Shown piece after piece: positions 15,792 through 24,622 of a stretch of 64,000 nucleotides of DNA. How positions within the stretch are numbered: position 1 is the stretch's first letter; each line of letters opens with the position of its first letter. Below the pieces are notes generated by a model that saw only the letters and a program-made list of their open reading frames with translations, had not been told where the DNA came from and searched no databases. This DNA comes from Enterocloster aldenensis (GTDB taxonomy: Bacteria > Bacillota > Clostridia > Lachnospirales > Lachnospiraceae), in NCBI RefSeq assembly GCF_003434055.1, contig NZ_QVEX01000005.1:297784-361783 (forward strand), written 5' to 3'. A program made the position numbers and the translations under genes.

Positions 15792-16672
15792 CTGTGCGCC
15801 TCCTGCCTTTGCACTCCTGACCAGTCCTGCTCCGCGGCATGGTCCTGCACCGCTAACTCCTCCAGGGCCTGTCTATAGGTTTCTTCCGTCAGCATGCCGT
15901 TGTGGTAGCCCACCACATTCTCTGCAAAGCTGACCCCTTTTCCCTTAACCGTATTGGCAACAATCACCGTGGGCATGCCTTTTACATAATCGGCCTGATT
16001 AAGGGCGTCAAGAATCTGTCTCATATCATGTCCGTCTATTTCTATCACATGCCAGCCAAAGCTCAAAAATTTTGCAATGATATCCCCGGTATCAAAACGT
16101 TCTTTGGTCCTTCCATTGGCCTGGAGACCGTTCCTATCCACAATAGCCACCAGATTGTCTGCCCTAAACGCGCTGGCTGCCATTGCCGCCTCCCATATCT
16201 GCCCTTCCGCAATCTCTCCGTCGCCCACCAGCACATACGTCTTGCTTTCAATCTTATCCAGCCTCTGACCCAGGGCCATACCCAGTCCAATGGAAAGCCC
16301 CTGCCCCAGCGAACCCGTACCCGCCTCGATTCCCGGGGTCTTCTGTACATCCGGATGTCCTTGCAGATATGAGCCGATTTCCTTTGTGTGCTTCAAATCC
16401 TCCACCGGGAAATAACCGCATTCCGCCAGCGCCGCATATTGAAGGATTCCCACATGCCCCTTGCTTAATAAGAACCTGTCCCTTTCCCTCCATCCGGGGT
16501 TTTCCGGCTTGTGCTTCATCTTGTAAAAATAGAGGGCCGCCACGATATCTGCAGATGAATTGGATCCTCCTATATGTCCGGCCACCCCAACGCCCATGCT
16601 GATGACCACATCCCTTCTCAGCCTTTGGGCCTGGCATTTTAAGCTTTCTATTAATTTATCATCATATTCCAT
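15788..16672 (-). CDS. Transketolase N-terminal section (split transketolase)
   Basis: A 294-residue TPP-binding half: GHIGGSNSSADIVAALYF, SKGHVGILQYAALAE, GSLGQGLSIGLGMALG and the TPP/Mg motif GDGEIAEGQIWEAAMAAS ending in IVDRNGLQ. The ATG at 16672 is preceded by GGGGAGGATAGG; the frame is open seven more codons upstream into the ADH gene. It is the partner of the next gene. Lies directly after a zinc dehydrogenase and GH127 glycosidase. Confidence 0.93.
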   Translation of the reverse strand: MEYDDKLIESLKCQAQRLRRDVVISMGVGVAGHIGGSNSSADIVAALYFYKMKHKPENPGWRERDRFLLSKGHVGILQYAALAECGYFPVEDLKHTKEIGSYLQGHPDVQKTPGIEAGTGSLGQGLSIGLGMALGQRLDKIESKTYVLVGDGEIAEGQIWEAAMAASAFRADNLVAIVDRNGLQANGRTKERFDTGDIIAKFLSFGWHVIEIDGHDMRQILDALNQADYVKGMPTVIVANTVKGKGVSFAENVVGYHNGMLTEETYRQALEELAVQDHAAEQDWSGVQRQEAHR

Positions 16673-16689
16673 TTTCCTATCCTCCCCTC

Positions 16690-17712
16690 TCAATTGACAG
16701 CAACCACTTTTATTAAATCCCCGGGCGTCTTTGCCAGTTTCTCAAAATAGGCGGGCGCCTCTTTCAGGCTGATGGTCTTACTAATTAAAGGTTCTGCATG
16801 GATTTCTCCCCGGTTGACCATTCCTGCCACAACTTCAAACTCATCATAACCATAAAGGAACGACCCCTGCACGGAAAGCTCCCTTGTGACGATTTCCTGC
16901 ATGTTAACCTCTATCATCGGTCTGTTATTGCCTATCCATACAGCCCGGCCCCCAAACCGCAATGCAGTCATGGCCTGCTGTACCGAAGGCCCCGCACCCA
17001 CGGCCTCAATGGCAGCATCCACCCCCTTGCCTCCTGTCTCTTCCAGGATTCTGGCTTTAAAATCCTGGCTCTTCGGATCTATGACAGCATCTGCGCCCAT
17101 CTCCCCGGCAACCCTTAAACGGTGGCAGCTTAAATCTGAGATAAGGATCTTGCCTGCCTTCTTCATTTTTACACATGCCAGGGCCAGCAGCCCAATGGTT
17201 CCCGCACCCACAATCAACACGGTTTTTCCTTCCAGTTCCCCTGCATGTTCCACACTCCTGTACGCGACCGCCAACGGCTCAAACAGGGAACCCATTGAAA
17301 AGGAAACCTTATCAGATAAGGAAAAACAGCATTTTGCCGGTACACAGATATACTCTGCAAACGCCCCATCCACATCCAGCACACCAAAAGCCCTTTTATT
17401 CAGACACAGATGGACCTGGCCCTTTTTGCACATTTCACAGTTCCCGCAAAAATCCACCGGATAGACAGATACCCTGTCCCCAGGCTTCCACCCTTCCACA
17501 TCTTGCCCCAGTCCTGCAATTTCCCCTGCAAATTCATGCCCCATTATCATGGGCGCTGTCCTTCTTCCTGTGATTCCCATATAGCCGTGGACATCACTGC
17601 CACATATCCCACAGGCCCTTACCCTGATTTTCACTTCTCCCCGCCGCGGCGTCACATCCGGTACATCCCGGTATGTAAGGGTATCCGGCCCTTCATAAAC
17701 AATTCCCTTCAC
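16690..17712 (-). CDS. Zinc-dependent alcohol/polyol dehydrogenase (MDR family)
   Basis: A 340-residue medium-chain dehydrogenase. The catalytic zinc site is suggested by CGICGSDVHGY and GHEFAGE, the structural zinc by the four-cysteine loop CGNCEMCKKGQVHLC, and the coenzyme site by VLIVGAGTIGLLAL followed by SDLSCHRL, an aspartate fitting NAD(H). It resembles L-threonine/sorbitol dehydrogenases. Its ATG overlaps the stop of the GH127 gene by four bases. In this cluster it probably oxidises the sugar released by the glycosidase or a derived polyol. Confidence 0.92.
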   Translation of the reverse strand: MKGIVYEGPDTLTYRDVPDVTPRRGEVKIRVRACGICGSDVHGYMGITGRRTAPMIMGHEFAGEIAGLGQDVEGWKPGDRVSVYPVDFCGNCEMCKKGQVHLCLNKRAFGVLDVDGAFAEYICVPAKCCFSLSDKVSFSMGSLFEPLAVAYRSVEHAGELEGKTVLIVGAGTIGLLALACVKMKKAGKILISDLSCHRLRVAGEMGADAVIDPKSQDFKARILEETGGKGVDAAIEAVGAGPSVQQAMTALRFGGRAVWIGNNRPMIEVNMQEIVTRELSVQGSFLYGYDEFEVVAGMVNRGEIHAEPLISKTISLKEAPAYFEKLAKTPGDLIKVVAVN

Positions 17713-19814
17713 CTTATTTTCCCCCTGTCCGCCTTATCCTTATCTGTTCCCTCATTCTCCCTGTGCTCCATATCGGGAATATGGTTCATCCACACGTTCA
17801 TCTTCCCAGCCCCCCGGTTGGCCCAGGCATAATACGGGACAGCCTTCAGCTTGACCGGTTCAAAGTAACGCCTGGACACAGGCTGGTATAATCTTCCCTT
17901 CCACTGTTCCCGGTTCCTTCTTATGCCCTGTACCTGAATGGTACAGATTCCTCCCAGGAGGTTTTCTTCAAAGCCCGCCTCCAACCGGCTGTTGCCGGTC
18001 AGGATGCAGTCGAATAAATCCCCATCATTGTCCTCTTCCTCCACACAGTAAACCAGCGGGCCATATTGTATGGCTGCTTTCCCGCAATCCATCCTGACTC
18101 CCGGGTGGGCCTCCATTAATACAGGTTTCATGGGCAGGCTTAAATCCAGGTGTCCGTTGGCGTTCCATTTCTTCCTCACATAGAGATATCCCCTGTCTTC
18201 CCAGATTTCTGCATCCCCTGCCTCAAGTACCGGCTGCCCGCTCCATTCCGGTATCCGAAGGGCCAGTGTCCACTCCTCATCCAGGTCAGTCACTACCGTA
18301 ATCTTTATATCCCCCTGCCATGGATAGGCTGTCTCCTGACGGATGACTACGTTTTTATCCCTGACCCTGATATCAGCCGTTCCCTCCTGATAGAGATGCA
18401 CGTACACGGCCTGTCCCCCATTATCCAGTTTTCCCTGGGTATATTGATAACCGCCAAGGGATTCCAGCAGCCTTGCCAGATTCATGGGACAGCAGGACAC
18501 TGCAAACCAGCGCTGGCGCTGCGGGAACATGCGCGGGTTGCGGATGATCCTGTCCTGGAACATTTCCGGATGGGAAGCCAGATGATTGGCATAAAAGAAA
18601 CGGTCCCCGCCAAGGGATACCCCGCTGAGCACCCCGTTATAAAGCGCCCTTTCCATCACATCGCCATATCTCCGGTCCGGTGACACCTGAAGCATCCTGA
18701 ATCCCCACATGACCATGGCAACAGAAGCGCATGTCTCATGGTAGGACTCCTCGTTGGGAAGATGGTAATCAAAGTTGAACCTCTCACACCCATCCTGGGA
18801 GCCGATACCTCCGGTAATATACATCCTCTTTGACGTAACATTGTCCCAAAGACGGACACATGCCTGCCAAAGACTTTTATCCCCTGTCTCTGCCGCCACA
18901 TCCGCCATGCTTCCTCCCATATAAGCCAGCCGGACCGCATGGCCTTCCGCCGTCACCTGTTCCCTGACAGGCAGATGTGCCTGGAACAGGGCATATGGTC
19001 CCTGGGACAAAAAGCTTTTTCCTAAAATTCCCTTGGGGCCCCCGTCCTCCGGGTCCCTTCCCTGTTTTCTTGCCTCTTCTTCAAAGAAATATGGCTGCTT
19101 TCCCCTCTCGTTCAGGAAATAGGCTGCCAGTTCCAGATAATTCTGTTTACCCGTCAGACGGTACAGCTTCACCAGGGCCAGCTCTATCTCCTGATGGCCC
19201 GGATACCCGTGGATCTGATAATCTGCCGGGCCGAACACACGGTCAATGTGGTCGGCATACCGTTCCACGATTTCCAGTAATTTTGCCTTCCCCGTGGCTT
19301 CATAGTATGCAACCGCTGCCTCTATCAGATGTCCGGCGCAGTACAGTTCATGCATGCGGTGTACATTGGTCCAGCGTTTTCCGGGTTCAACCACTGTATA
19401 GTAGGTATTCACATACCCGTCCGGCATCTGCAGCTTCCCGAAATCATCTATGATTCCATCAATCACTGCCTCTGTTTCCGGATTTCTTTGATACCAGAGG
19501 GCATAAGATGCCCCCTCAATCCATTTTGCCAGATCGGAATCCCAGTAATGATGGGGCCTGGGTATTGTTTCCCCATCCGCCAGATTCTCCTCCAGGACAC
19601 CGTCTATGGTAAACACTCCCTTTCCGGGTCCGCTGTTCTCCCGGGGCTTATAAATACATTTTACGGAATCCACCCTGCCGGAGCTTTTGCACTGCTCATA
19701 CTCAGCCGGAAGGGTTACCTGTTCATTTATTTCCTGTCTCTTCTTCCAGAACCCGCCTGTAAACCTTACATTTTTCCAGCTTACAGGAAGGGACTTCTGC
19801 CATCTCTCATCCAT
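17709..19814 (-). CDS. Glycoside hydrolase family 127 (beta-L-arabinofuranosidase-like)
   Basis: A 701-residue protein of the DUF1680/GH127 type with an alpha/alpha barrel. Landmarks are HELYCAGHLIEAAVAYYEATG (about 170-190), the ETCAS motif (Glu360, Cys362), YNGVLSGVSLGGDRFFYANHLAS and CCPMN (Cys441-Cys442). In the studied Bifidobacterium enzyme the equivalent glutamate and cysteines bind zinc and the nucleophile is a cysteine, and all are kept here. No signal peptide is present, so it acts on an imported disaccharide or oligosaccharide. It lies between the ABC permeases and the dehydrogenase. Beta-L-arabinofuranosides are the best-known substrates, though relatives act on other pectin sugars. 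Confidence 0.9.
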   Translation of the reverse strand: MDERWQKSLPVSWKNVRFTGGFWKKRQEINEQVTLPAEYEQCKSSGRVDSVKCIYKPRENSGPGKGVFTIDGVLEENLADGETIPRPHHYWDSDLAKWIEGASYALWYQRNPETEAVIDGIIDDFGKLQMPDGYVNTYYTVVEPGKRWTNVHRMHELYCAGHLIEAAVAYYEATGKAKLLEIVERYADHIDRVFGPADYQIHGYPGHQEIELALVKLYRLTGKQNYLELAAYFLNERGKQPYFFEEEARKQGRDPEDGGPKGILGKSFLSQGPYALFQAHLPVREQVTAEGHAVRLAYMGGSMADVAAETGDKSLWQACVRLWDNVTSKRMYITGGIGSQDGCERFNFDYHLPNEESYHETCASVAMVMWGFRMLQVSPDRRYGDVMERALYNGVLSGVSLGGDRFFYANHLASHPEMFQDRIIRNPRMFPQRQRWFAVSCCPMNLARLLESLGGYQYTQGKLDNGGQAVYVHLYQEGTADIRVRDKNVVIRQETAYPWQGDIKITVVTDLDEEWTLALRIPEWSGQPVLEAGDAEIWEDRGYLYVRKKWNANGHLDLSLPMKPVLMEAHPGVRMDCGKAAIQYGPLVYCVEEEDNDGDLFDCILTGNSRLEAGFEENLLGGICTIQVQGIRRNREQWKGRLYQPVSRRYFEPVKLKAVPYYAWANRGAGKMNVWMNHIPDMEHRENEGTDKDKADRGKIR

Positions 19815-19844
19815 AATTCCATCCTTTCAGACACCTTTTCAACA

Positions 19845-20687
19845 TCAGCCTTTGACTGCGCCGGCCGTAATACCCGTAATAAGATACTTCTGAAGACATA
19901 TGAATATCAGAAGCACGGGTATGGTCAGGATTACCGCAAATGCCATCAGGCTGTTCCATTCAATCCCATATTCACCGATAGCCTTATACATATTAACCGT
20001 CAGGGGATATAGGCGGTCGGTCTTGATAAAGGTCAGGGCCCCCATCAGGTCCCCCCATCCCCAGAGAAAGGTAAATGCAGCTGAAACCACAATACCCGGA
20101 TAAGTAATGGGGACCATTACCCGCCAGAACACCTGGAAACGGCCGCACCCGTCAATAATGGCAGCGTCCTCCAGTTCCTTGGGAATATCCAGAAAATATG
20201 GCCGGAGTGTAATGATACAGAAAGGAATGCTGTGCAGGCAGGTAAAAATAACAGGCGCTGCCAGGGTATCTAAAATAGCAATTTTTTTAAATGTCATGAA
20301 TAGCGGGGAGAGGAACAGCACCGTGGGCAGCATCTGTGTTATCAGGATTGCCAACAGCACCGCCCGGTTGATACTCAGCTTAAAGCGTGCCAGCCCGTAC
20401 GCGGACAAGGTGGCCAGCAAGGTAGAGATGATTGTGGTGGCTGCCGCTATGACAAAACTGTTCCTGAAACTGATCCAGATAGGCACGCTTCCTCTGATAA
20501 ATAACTGTGATATGTATCCTTCCAGTTCAATCTTTTCAGGAAAAAAGGTTGGGACTTCGGCAAAGATCTCCTTTGATGATTTAAGGGAGGTAATTACCAT
20601 CCAGTAGATGGGAAACAAAAATAACAGCAGCACAGCAGCAGCAATCAGGTTAAACAATATCTGTTCCCTTTTTTTCCGTTTATCCAT
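19845..20687 (-). CDS. Carbohydrate ABC transporter permease (MalG/LacG type)
   Basis: A 280-residue inner-membrane permease with six predicted helices, the first at about residues 12-34 (NLIAAAVLLLFLFPIYWMVI). The cytoplasmic EAA loop is readable as EDAAIIDGCGRFQVFWRVMVPITYPGI (about 175-200). It pairs with the next-door MalF-type permease. No transport ATPase is encoded nearby, so a shared MsmX-type ATPase is probably used. Confidence 0.93.
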   Translation of the reverse strand: MDKRKKREQILFNLIAAAVLLLFLFPIYWMVITSLKSSKEIFAEVPTFFPEKIELEGYISQLFIRGSVPIWISFRNSFVIAAATTIISTLLATLSAYGLARFKLSINRAVLLAILITQMLPTVLFLSPLFMTFKKIAILDTLAAPVIFTCLHSIPFCIITLRPYFLDIPKELEDAAIIDGCGRFQVFWRVMVPITYPGIVVSAAFTFLWGWGDLMGALTFIKTDRLYPLTVNMYKAIGEYGIEWNSLMAFAVILTIPVLLIFICLQKYLITGITAGAVKG

Positions 20688-20688
20688 C

Positions 20689-21612
20689 TCACATCACCTC
20701 TTCTTTCTCCATTAACTTAAGATTAAATATGGCAACCACCAGCAAAAGGATCAGCATGATATTAGCTACCGCAGCCCCCTGTCCGAATTCAAAATTGGAA
20801 AACGTCAGTTTGTAAGAGGCTGTTGCCAGTATCTGCGTGGAATCCAGGGGCCCTCCGTTTGTCATTATATAAATCAGGTCGAATGCCTTAAATGTATAGA
20901 TGAACCCAAGTGTCACCACGCTGAGGATGGTGGGCTTAAGCAGCGGAAGTGTAATGTGGCAGAACCGCTGGATGCGGTTGGCCCCATCAATGGCAGCCGC
21001 TTCAAACAGTTCCTCGGGCAGCGTAGTCAGCCCGGTTGCCAGCAACAGCATGTTAAAGGGAACGCCTCTCCAGATATTCGTAATGATAAGAGCTGTCATG
21101 GCCCCCCGTTCCGTGGTCAGCCAGGAAACCGGCGCCTTCACAATATGCAGCTGGGTCAGGAAATAATTTAAGATACCGGAACCATCCCCTGCAAATATCC
21201 ATTTCCATACAGAGGCAAATACAATGACGGGAACCAGCCAGCACACCATCAAAAGCCCCCTGGATATCTTGCTGAGCCTGAATGCCTTGGAAAACAGAAG
21301 GGCAAGGGCAAATCCTATGACGAACTGGAACATGATGGACATTACCGTAAAATAAACCGTGTTCCATATAGATTTCCTGACCATGGGCATGGCCAGTACT
21401 TCCCTGTAGTTTTCCAGTCCGATAAAGGGCTGCTCCCCACGGAAGGTTTCCAGCGTCACTTCATGAAAGCTCATACTCAGGTTGTATATCAACGGATATA
21501 TTACAATCAGCGCCAGAAACACTGCAGCAGGAAGTATAAAACAATATCCGGCCATGATTTCCCTTTTTGTATACCTGTTGTGCATTGGATTTTTATTCTT
21601 TCTTTTCATCAA
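20689..21612 (-). CDS. Carbohydrate ABC transporter permease (MalF/LacF type)
   Basis: A 307-residue permease with six predicted helices and a MalF-type EAA loop, FEAAAIDGANRIQRFCHITLP (about 215-235). It is translated just before its partner, whose start is one base away from this stop. The two form the membrane channel for the substrate of the upstream binding protein. Confidence 0.93.
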   Translation of the reverse strand: MMKRKNKNPMHNRYTKREIMAGYCFILPAAVFLALIVIYPLIYNLSMSFHEVTLETFRGEQPFIGLENYREVLAMPMVRKSIWNTVYFTVMSIMFQFVIGFALALLFSKAFRLSKISRGLLMVCWLVPVIVFASVWKWIFAGDGSGILNYFLTQLHIVKAPVSWLTTERGAMTALIITNIWRGVPFNMLLLATGLTTLPEELFEAAAIDGANRIQRFCHITLPLLKPTILSVVTLGFIYTFKAFDLIYIMTNGGPLDSTQILATASYKLTFSNFEFGQGAAVANIMLILLLVVAIFNLKLMEKEEVM

Positions 21613-21658
21613 TCATCACCGCTTTCCAACTCATTTCACCTGATTTTGGGCATAAAAA

Positions 21659-21693
21659 GTGCTGCAAAGCACAATTGCCATGTGTTTGCAGCG
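21659..21693 (-). terminator. Intercistronic hairpin after the sugar-binding protein gene
   Basis: On the minus strand GCGCTGCAAACAC pairs with GTGCTTTGCAGCAC and is followed by TTTTTATG. It sits between the binding-protein gene and the first permease gene. Such partial terminators or mRNA-stabilising stems commonly let the binding protein be made in excess over the permeases. Confidence 0.6.
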
Positions 21694-21715
21694 CTTTGTC
21701 CCATATCTTGTTTGA

Positions 21716-23002
21716 TTATAATCCTGCTATGGATGCGCCTGCATCCTTGGCCGCCTGCTCCGGATCCTTGGCTCCAAGAACAACTGACTGCCACATTTCA
21801 ATCAGGATATCACTGATTTTATTATAATTCTCCACCGGCATTGCCACTGCATACTCCTGCATTTCCACAAATGTGCTTATGGGTTCCTGGCCGAAATACT
21901 CAGATCCTGCAGCCACGTCTTTTCTGGATGGAATATAATTCTCTGCTTCGCTATACTTAACCATAACTTCGGGCCTGTTCATATATTTCACAAATTCCCA
22001 GCTTAAATCCACATTACCCGTATTGGAAATCGCAAAATTATGGCCGCCCAGCACTGTCTTAAACCCAGCGCTTCCCTCAGGAACCTTGGCCACTCCAAAT
22101 TCAAAGCCCGCATCAGCCTGAATGGAGCTAAGACGCCATGGACCGTCTATGATCATTGCTGTCTTACCTGCAATAAACTGGTTTGCATTGTCACCGGAAT
22201 TATAGTTTACCACTTCCGTGCTCATGTACTGGTTTTGCACCATTGTCTGATAGAATTTAAGCATCTCAACGGTCTCAGGCGAATCAATACGGTCCACATC
22301 CGATCCTGCCCCCCAGATAAACGGCCACATCTGGAAGGTGGTATCGGTTGTCTGGCTCCCCGCCACACCGAAGCCATTGACCCCGGTTGACTTCAGTTTC
22401 CCACATGCCTCAAGAAGCCCGTCCCAGGTTGCCGGAACCTCTGTGACGCCTGCCTTATCAAGTAATTCCTTATTGTAATAAAGGCACAGGTTGTTGGATG
22501 TGAACGGAAGGCCGTAATACTTTCCTTCATACTGGTTCTGCCCCAGAATGCTGTCATAATACTGGTCCAGTTCCAGTTCTGAATTAACGCGGTCCGTGAT
22601 ATCCGCCAGGATTCCCATCTTTGCGTAAGTGGCCGTGTCTGTGTTGTCCACATCCATCACATCCGGAAGGCTGTCGCTGGCCACCATGATATTAATCTGC
22701 TTTCTGGAATCCGCCAGGGGCATGTACTGGATCTCCACCTGTATTCCGGTTTCAGCTGTAAAATCCTCAATGCATTGATAGAGGACTGTTTTTTCCTTGG
22801 GATACGTTAAAAGCAATGTAATCTTTTTATCCCCTTCGGTCTGGGATGCATCGGTCTGTCCTGTGCTTTCCTCCTGGGCTTTCACATCCTGTTCAGCGGT
22901 CTGTGCCGTCCCCCCGTCAGACTTTGCACCGCACCCCATACAGATTCCTGCCGCCATTGCAATTGCTGCTGCTGACCATAACCATTTGTGTTCCTTTCTC
23001 AT
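21716..23002 (-). CDS. Extracellular sugar-binding lipoprotein of ABC transporter
   Basis: A 428-residue family 1 solute-binding protein. It starts with a lipoprotein signal (MRKEHKWLWSAAAIAMAAG, lipobox GICMGC with the cysteine at about 25) and then an acidic linker. Typical stretches are GKYYGLPFTSNNLCLYYNKELLDKAG and GKTAMIIDGPWRL. The ATG at 23002 has GGGAGGGA upstream; the longer open frame starting at 23089 is not needed. It delivers the sugar to the two permeases that follow. The sensor-regulator pair directly upstream probably senses the same sugar. Confidence 0.93.
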   Translation of the reverse strand: MRKEHKWLWSAAAIAMAAGICMGCGAKSDGGTAQTAEQDVKAQEESTGQTDASQTEGDKKITLLLTYPKEKTVLYQCIEDFTAETGIQVEIQYMPLADSRKQINIMVASDSLPDVMDVDNTDTATYAKMGILADITDRVNSELELDQYYDSILGQNQYEGKYYGLPFTSNNLCLYYNKELLDKAGVTEVPATWDGLLEACGKLKSTGVNGFGVAGSQTTDTTFQMWPFIWGAGSDVDRIDSPETVEMLKFYQTMVQNQYMSTEVVNYNSGDNANQFIAGKTAMIIDGPWRLSSIQADAGFEFGVAKVPEGSAGFKTVLGGHNFAISNTGNVDLSWEFVKYMNRPEVMVKYSEAENYIPSRKDVAAGSEYFGQEPISTFVEMQEYAVAMPVENYNKISDILIEMWQSVVLGAKDPEQAAKDAGASIAGL

Positions 23003-23097
23003 TGAAATCCCTCCCTGTTTGTTTTCTGATTCAAGGATACCACCTGCGTATCTCATTTCCCATTCTACATTTCTAAGAAAGGTGTCCAAAACAAACG

Positions 23098-24603
23098 TTA
23101 CATCTGGATATATTCCTTAGGGCTTTTTCCCGTATACTTCTTAAACACCTTGCAGAAGTATTTTACATCCATGTACCCGCTCTGTTCAGCCACTTCATAA
23201 ATCTTCATGTCACTGTTTCTGAGAAGCTTTTTTGCGTGTTCAATCTTAACCTGGGTACAGTATGCAGTGTACTTAATCCCCAGTTCCCGCACAAACAGCG
23301 TGCTTAAATACTCGGGGGTAATATTAAAGCGGCGCGCCATTTCTTCCACAAGGATATTCTCCCTGTATTCCTTTTCAATGATATTTAATACCTCATTAAT
23401 GACCGGATTATTACAGTGGCGTATATTATCTTTATAACGTTTGAATTCACCCAGGATATTCAGCATCATGGTTGCATAGGCATCTGTGGAAATTCTTGTT
23501 TTTACCCATTCCAGGACATTCAGATGGCTGATTTCCTCATATATCCCATAACTTGTCTTACGGATTTCATACAGGATGGCAACGGTCATGCACAGCATTG
23601 CCTCACGGATATCCCCATAATGGTAAACCTGCTTTTTCAGATATGCTTCAAATTCCCTCAGATCCTCCCGGACCGCCGCCATATCCAGTTCCCCGATGTG
23701 GCGGATCATATTCCTTTCAGTCTCCATGGGATAGATGAATTTATTACATTCTACCGCCTTAAGTTTTTCCTCGTTTATTATGTCCATCTGTATGACAGAC
23801 AGCCCCCAATTGCTGTTGTCCTCCATCACTTTAAGCGCCCTGTAAAATTCTTTTAACCCTCCAAGGAAGTAGGATACCGCCGCAACCGGTTTGTGGAACA
23901 GGCTTTTCCCGCGTTTCAGCCCTTCCCGTACCCGCCCTTCAAGGCATGCGGTTTCCCCTGATTCAATTGCAAAAAACAGTTTATGCCTGCCTCCGGAGAA
24001 AAAATGGAATGCCACGCCTGACAGATAATATTTCATGATTTCCTTCCACTTTGTTTCTTCTGAAACCGTAAAACCGGCATCTCCTTTAAGCATCAGCAGG
24101 TATATCCCCTTGCCTGCCATCCTGGATTCCAGCTCCTTCAGATAGCTTTCAGCCGCGTTCTCCGGGACTGAGTACAGCCTTTCCCATAATTCCTGTTCAG
24201 AAAAGGTTGATGGTCTTATCTGGTATTTTTCTTCCCTGATTTTCTGCTCCACCCGTTCCAGTACTTCCCTCAATGTCTTTTTTGTCACTGGTTTCAAAAG
24301 ATAATCCACGCTCCCCAGCTGAATTGCTTTCTGGGCAAATTTGAAGTCGGCATATCCACTTAACACAATGAATTTGCACTCGTTGCCCTGGTTCCTTATT
24401 GCCTCCATCATTTCCAGGCCGTCCATCTGCTCCATCATCACATCTGTTATGACCACATCCGGCTGTTCCCTGGCAATCAGCCGGACGCCTTCTTCCCCAT
24501 TACCGGCCGTCCCCACAATGTCCCATCTTTCTTCCAGCTGTCCAATCAAGGCAGTGAGCCCCATTAATGACTTTCTTTCATCCTCCACAATTATGATTTT
24601 CAT
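23098..24603 (-). CDS. YesN-type response regulator with AraC output domain
   Basis: A 501-residue regulator. The receiver domain (1-120) has the acidic pair VEDER, the phosphorylation aspartate in DVVITDVMMEQMDG (about residue 55) and the lysine in YLLKPV. The C-terminal 100 residues are an AraC helix-turn-helix pair (MARRFNITPEYLSTLFVRELG and IYEVAEQSGYMDVKYFCKVFKKYTG). The middle is a variable region. The ATG at 24603 follows GAGGG. It lies 19 bases after the kinase gene and directly before the transporter and should activate it. Confidence 0.93.
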   Translation of the reverse strand: MKIIIVEDERKSLMGLTALIGQLEERWDIVGTAGNGEEGVRLIAREQPDVVITDVMMEQMDGLEMMEAIRNQGNECKFIVLSGYADFKFAQKAIQLGSVDYLLKPVTKKTLREVLERVEQKIREEKYQIRPSTFSEQELWERLYSVPENAAESYLKELESRMAGKGIYLLMLKGDAGFTVSEETKWKEIMKYYLSGVAFHFFSGGRHKLFFAIESGETACLEGRVREGLKRGKSLFHKPVAAVSYFLGGLKEFYRALKVMEDNSNWGLSVIQMDIINEEKLKAVECNKFIYPMETERNMIRHIGELDMAAVREDLREFEAYLKKQVYHYGDIREAMLCMTVAILYEIRKTSYGIYEEISHLNVLEWVKTRISTDAYATMMLNILGEFKRYKDNIRHCNNPVINEVLNIIEKEYRENILVEEMARRFNITPEYLSTLFVRELGIKYTAYCTQVKIEHAKKLLRNSDMKIYEVAEQSGYMDVKYFCKVFKKYTGKSPKEYIQM

Positions 24604-24622
24604 CTTTTCACCCTCTTTTACA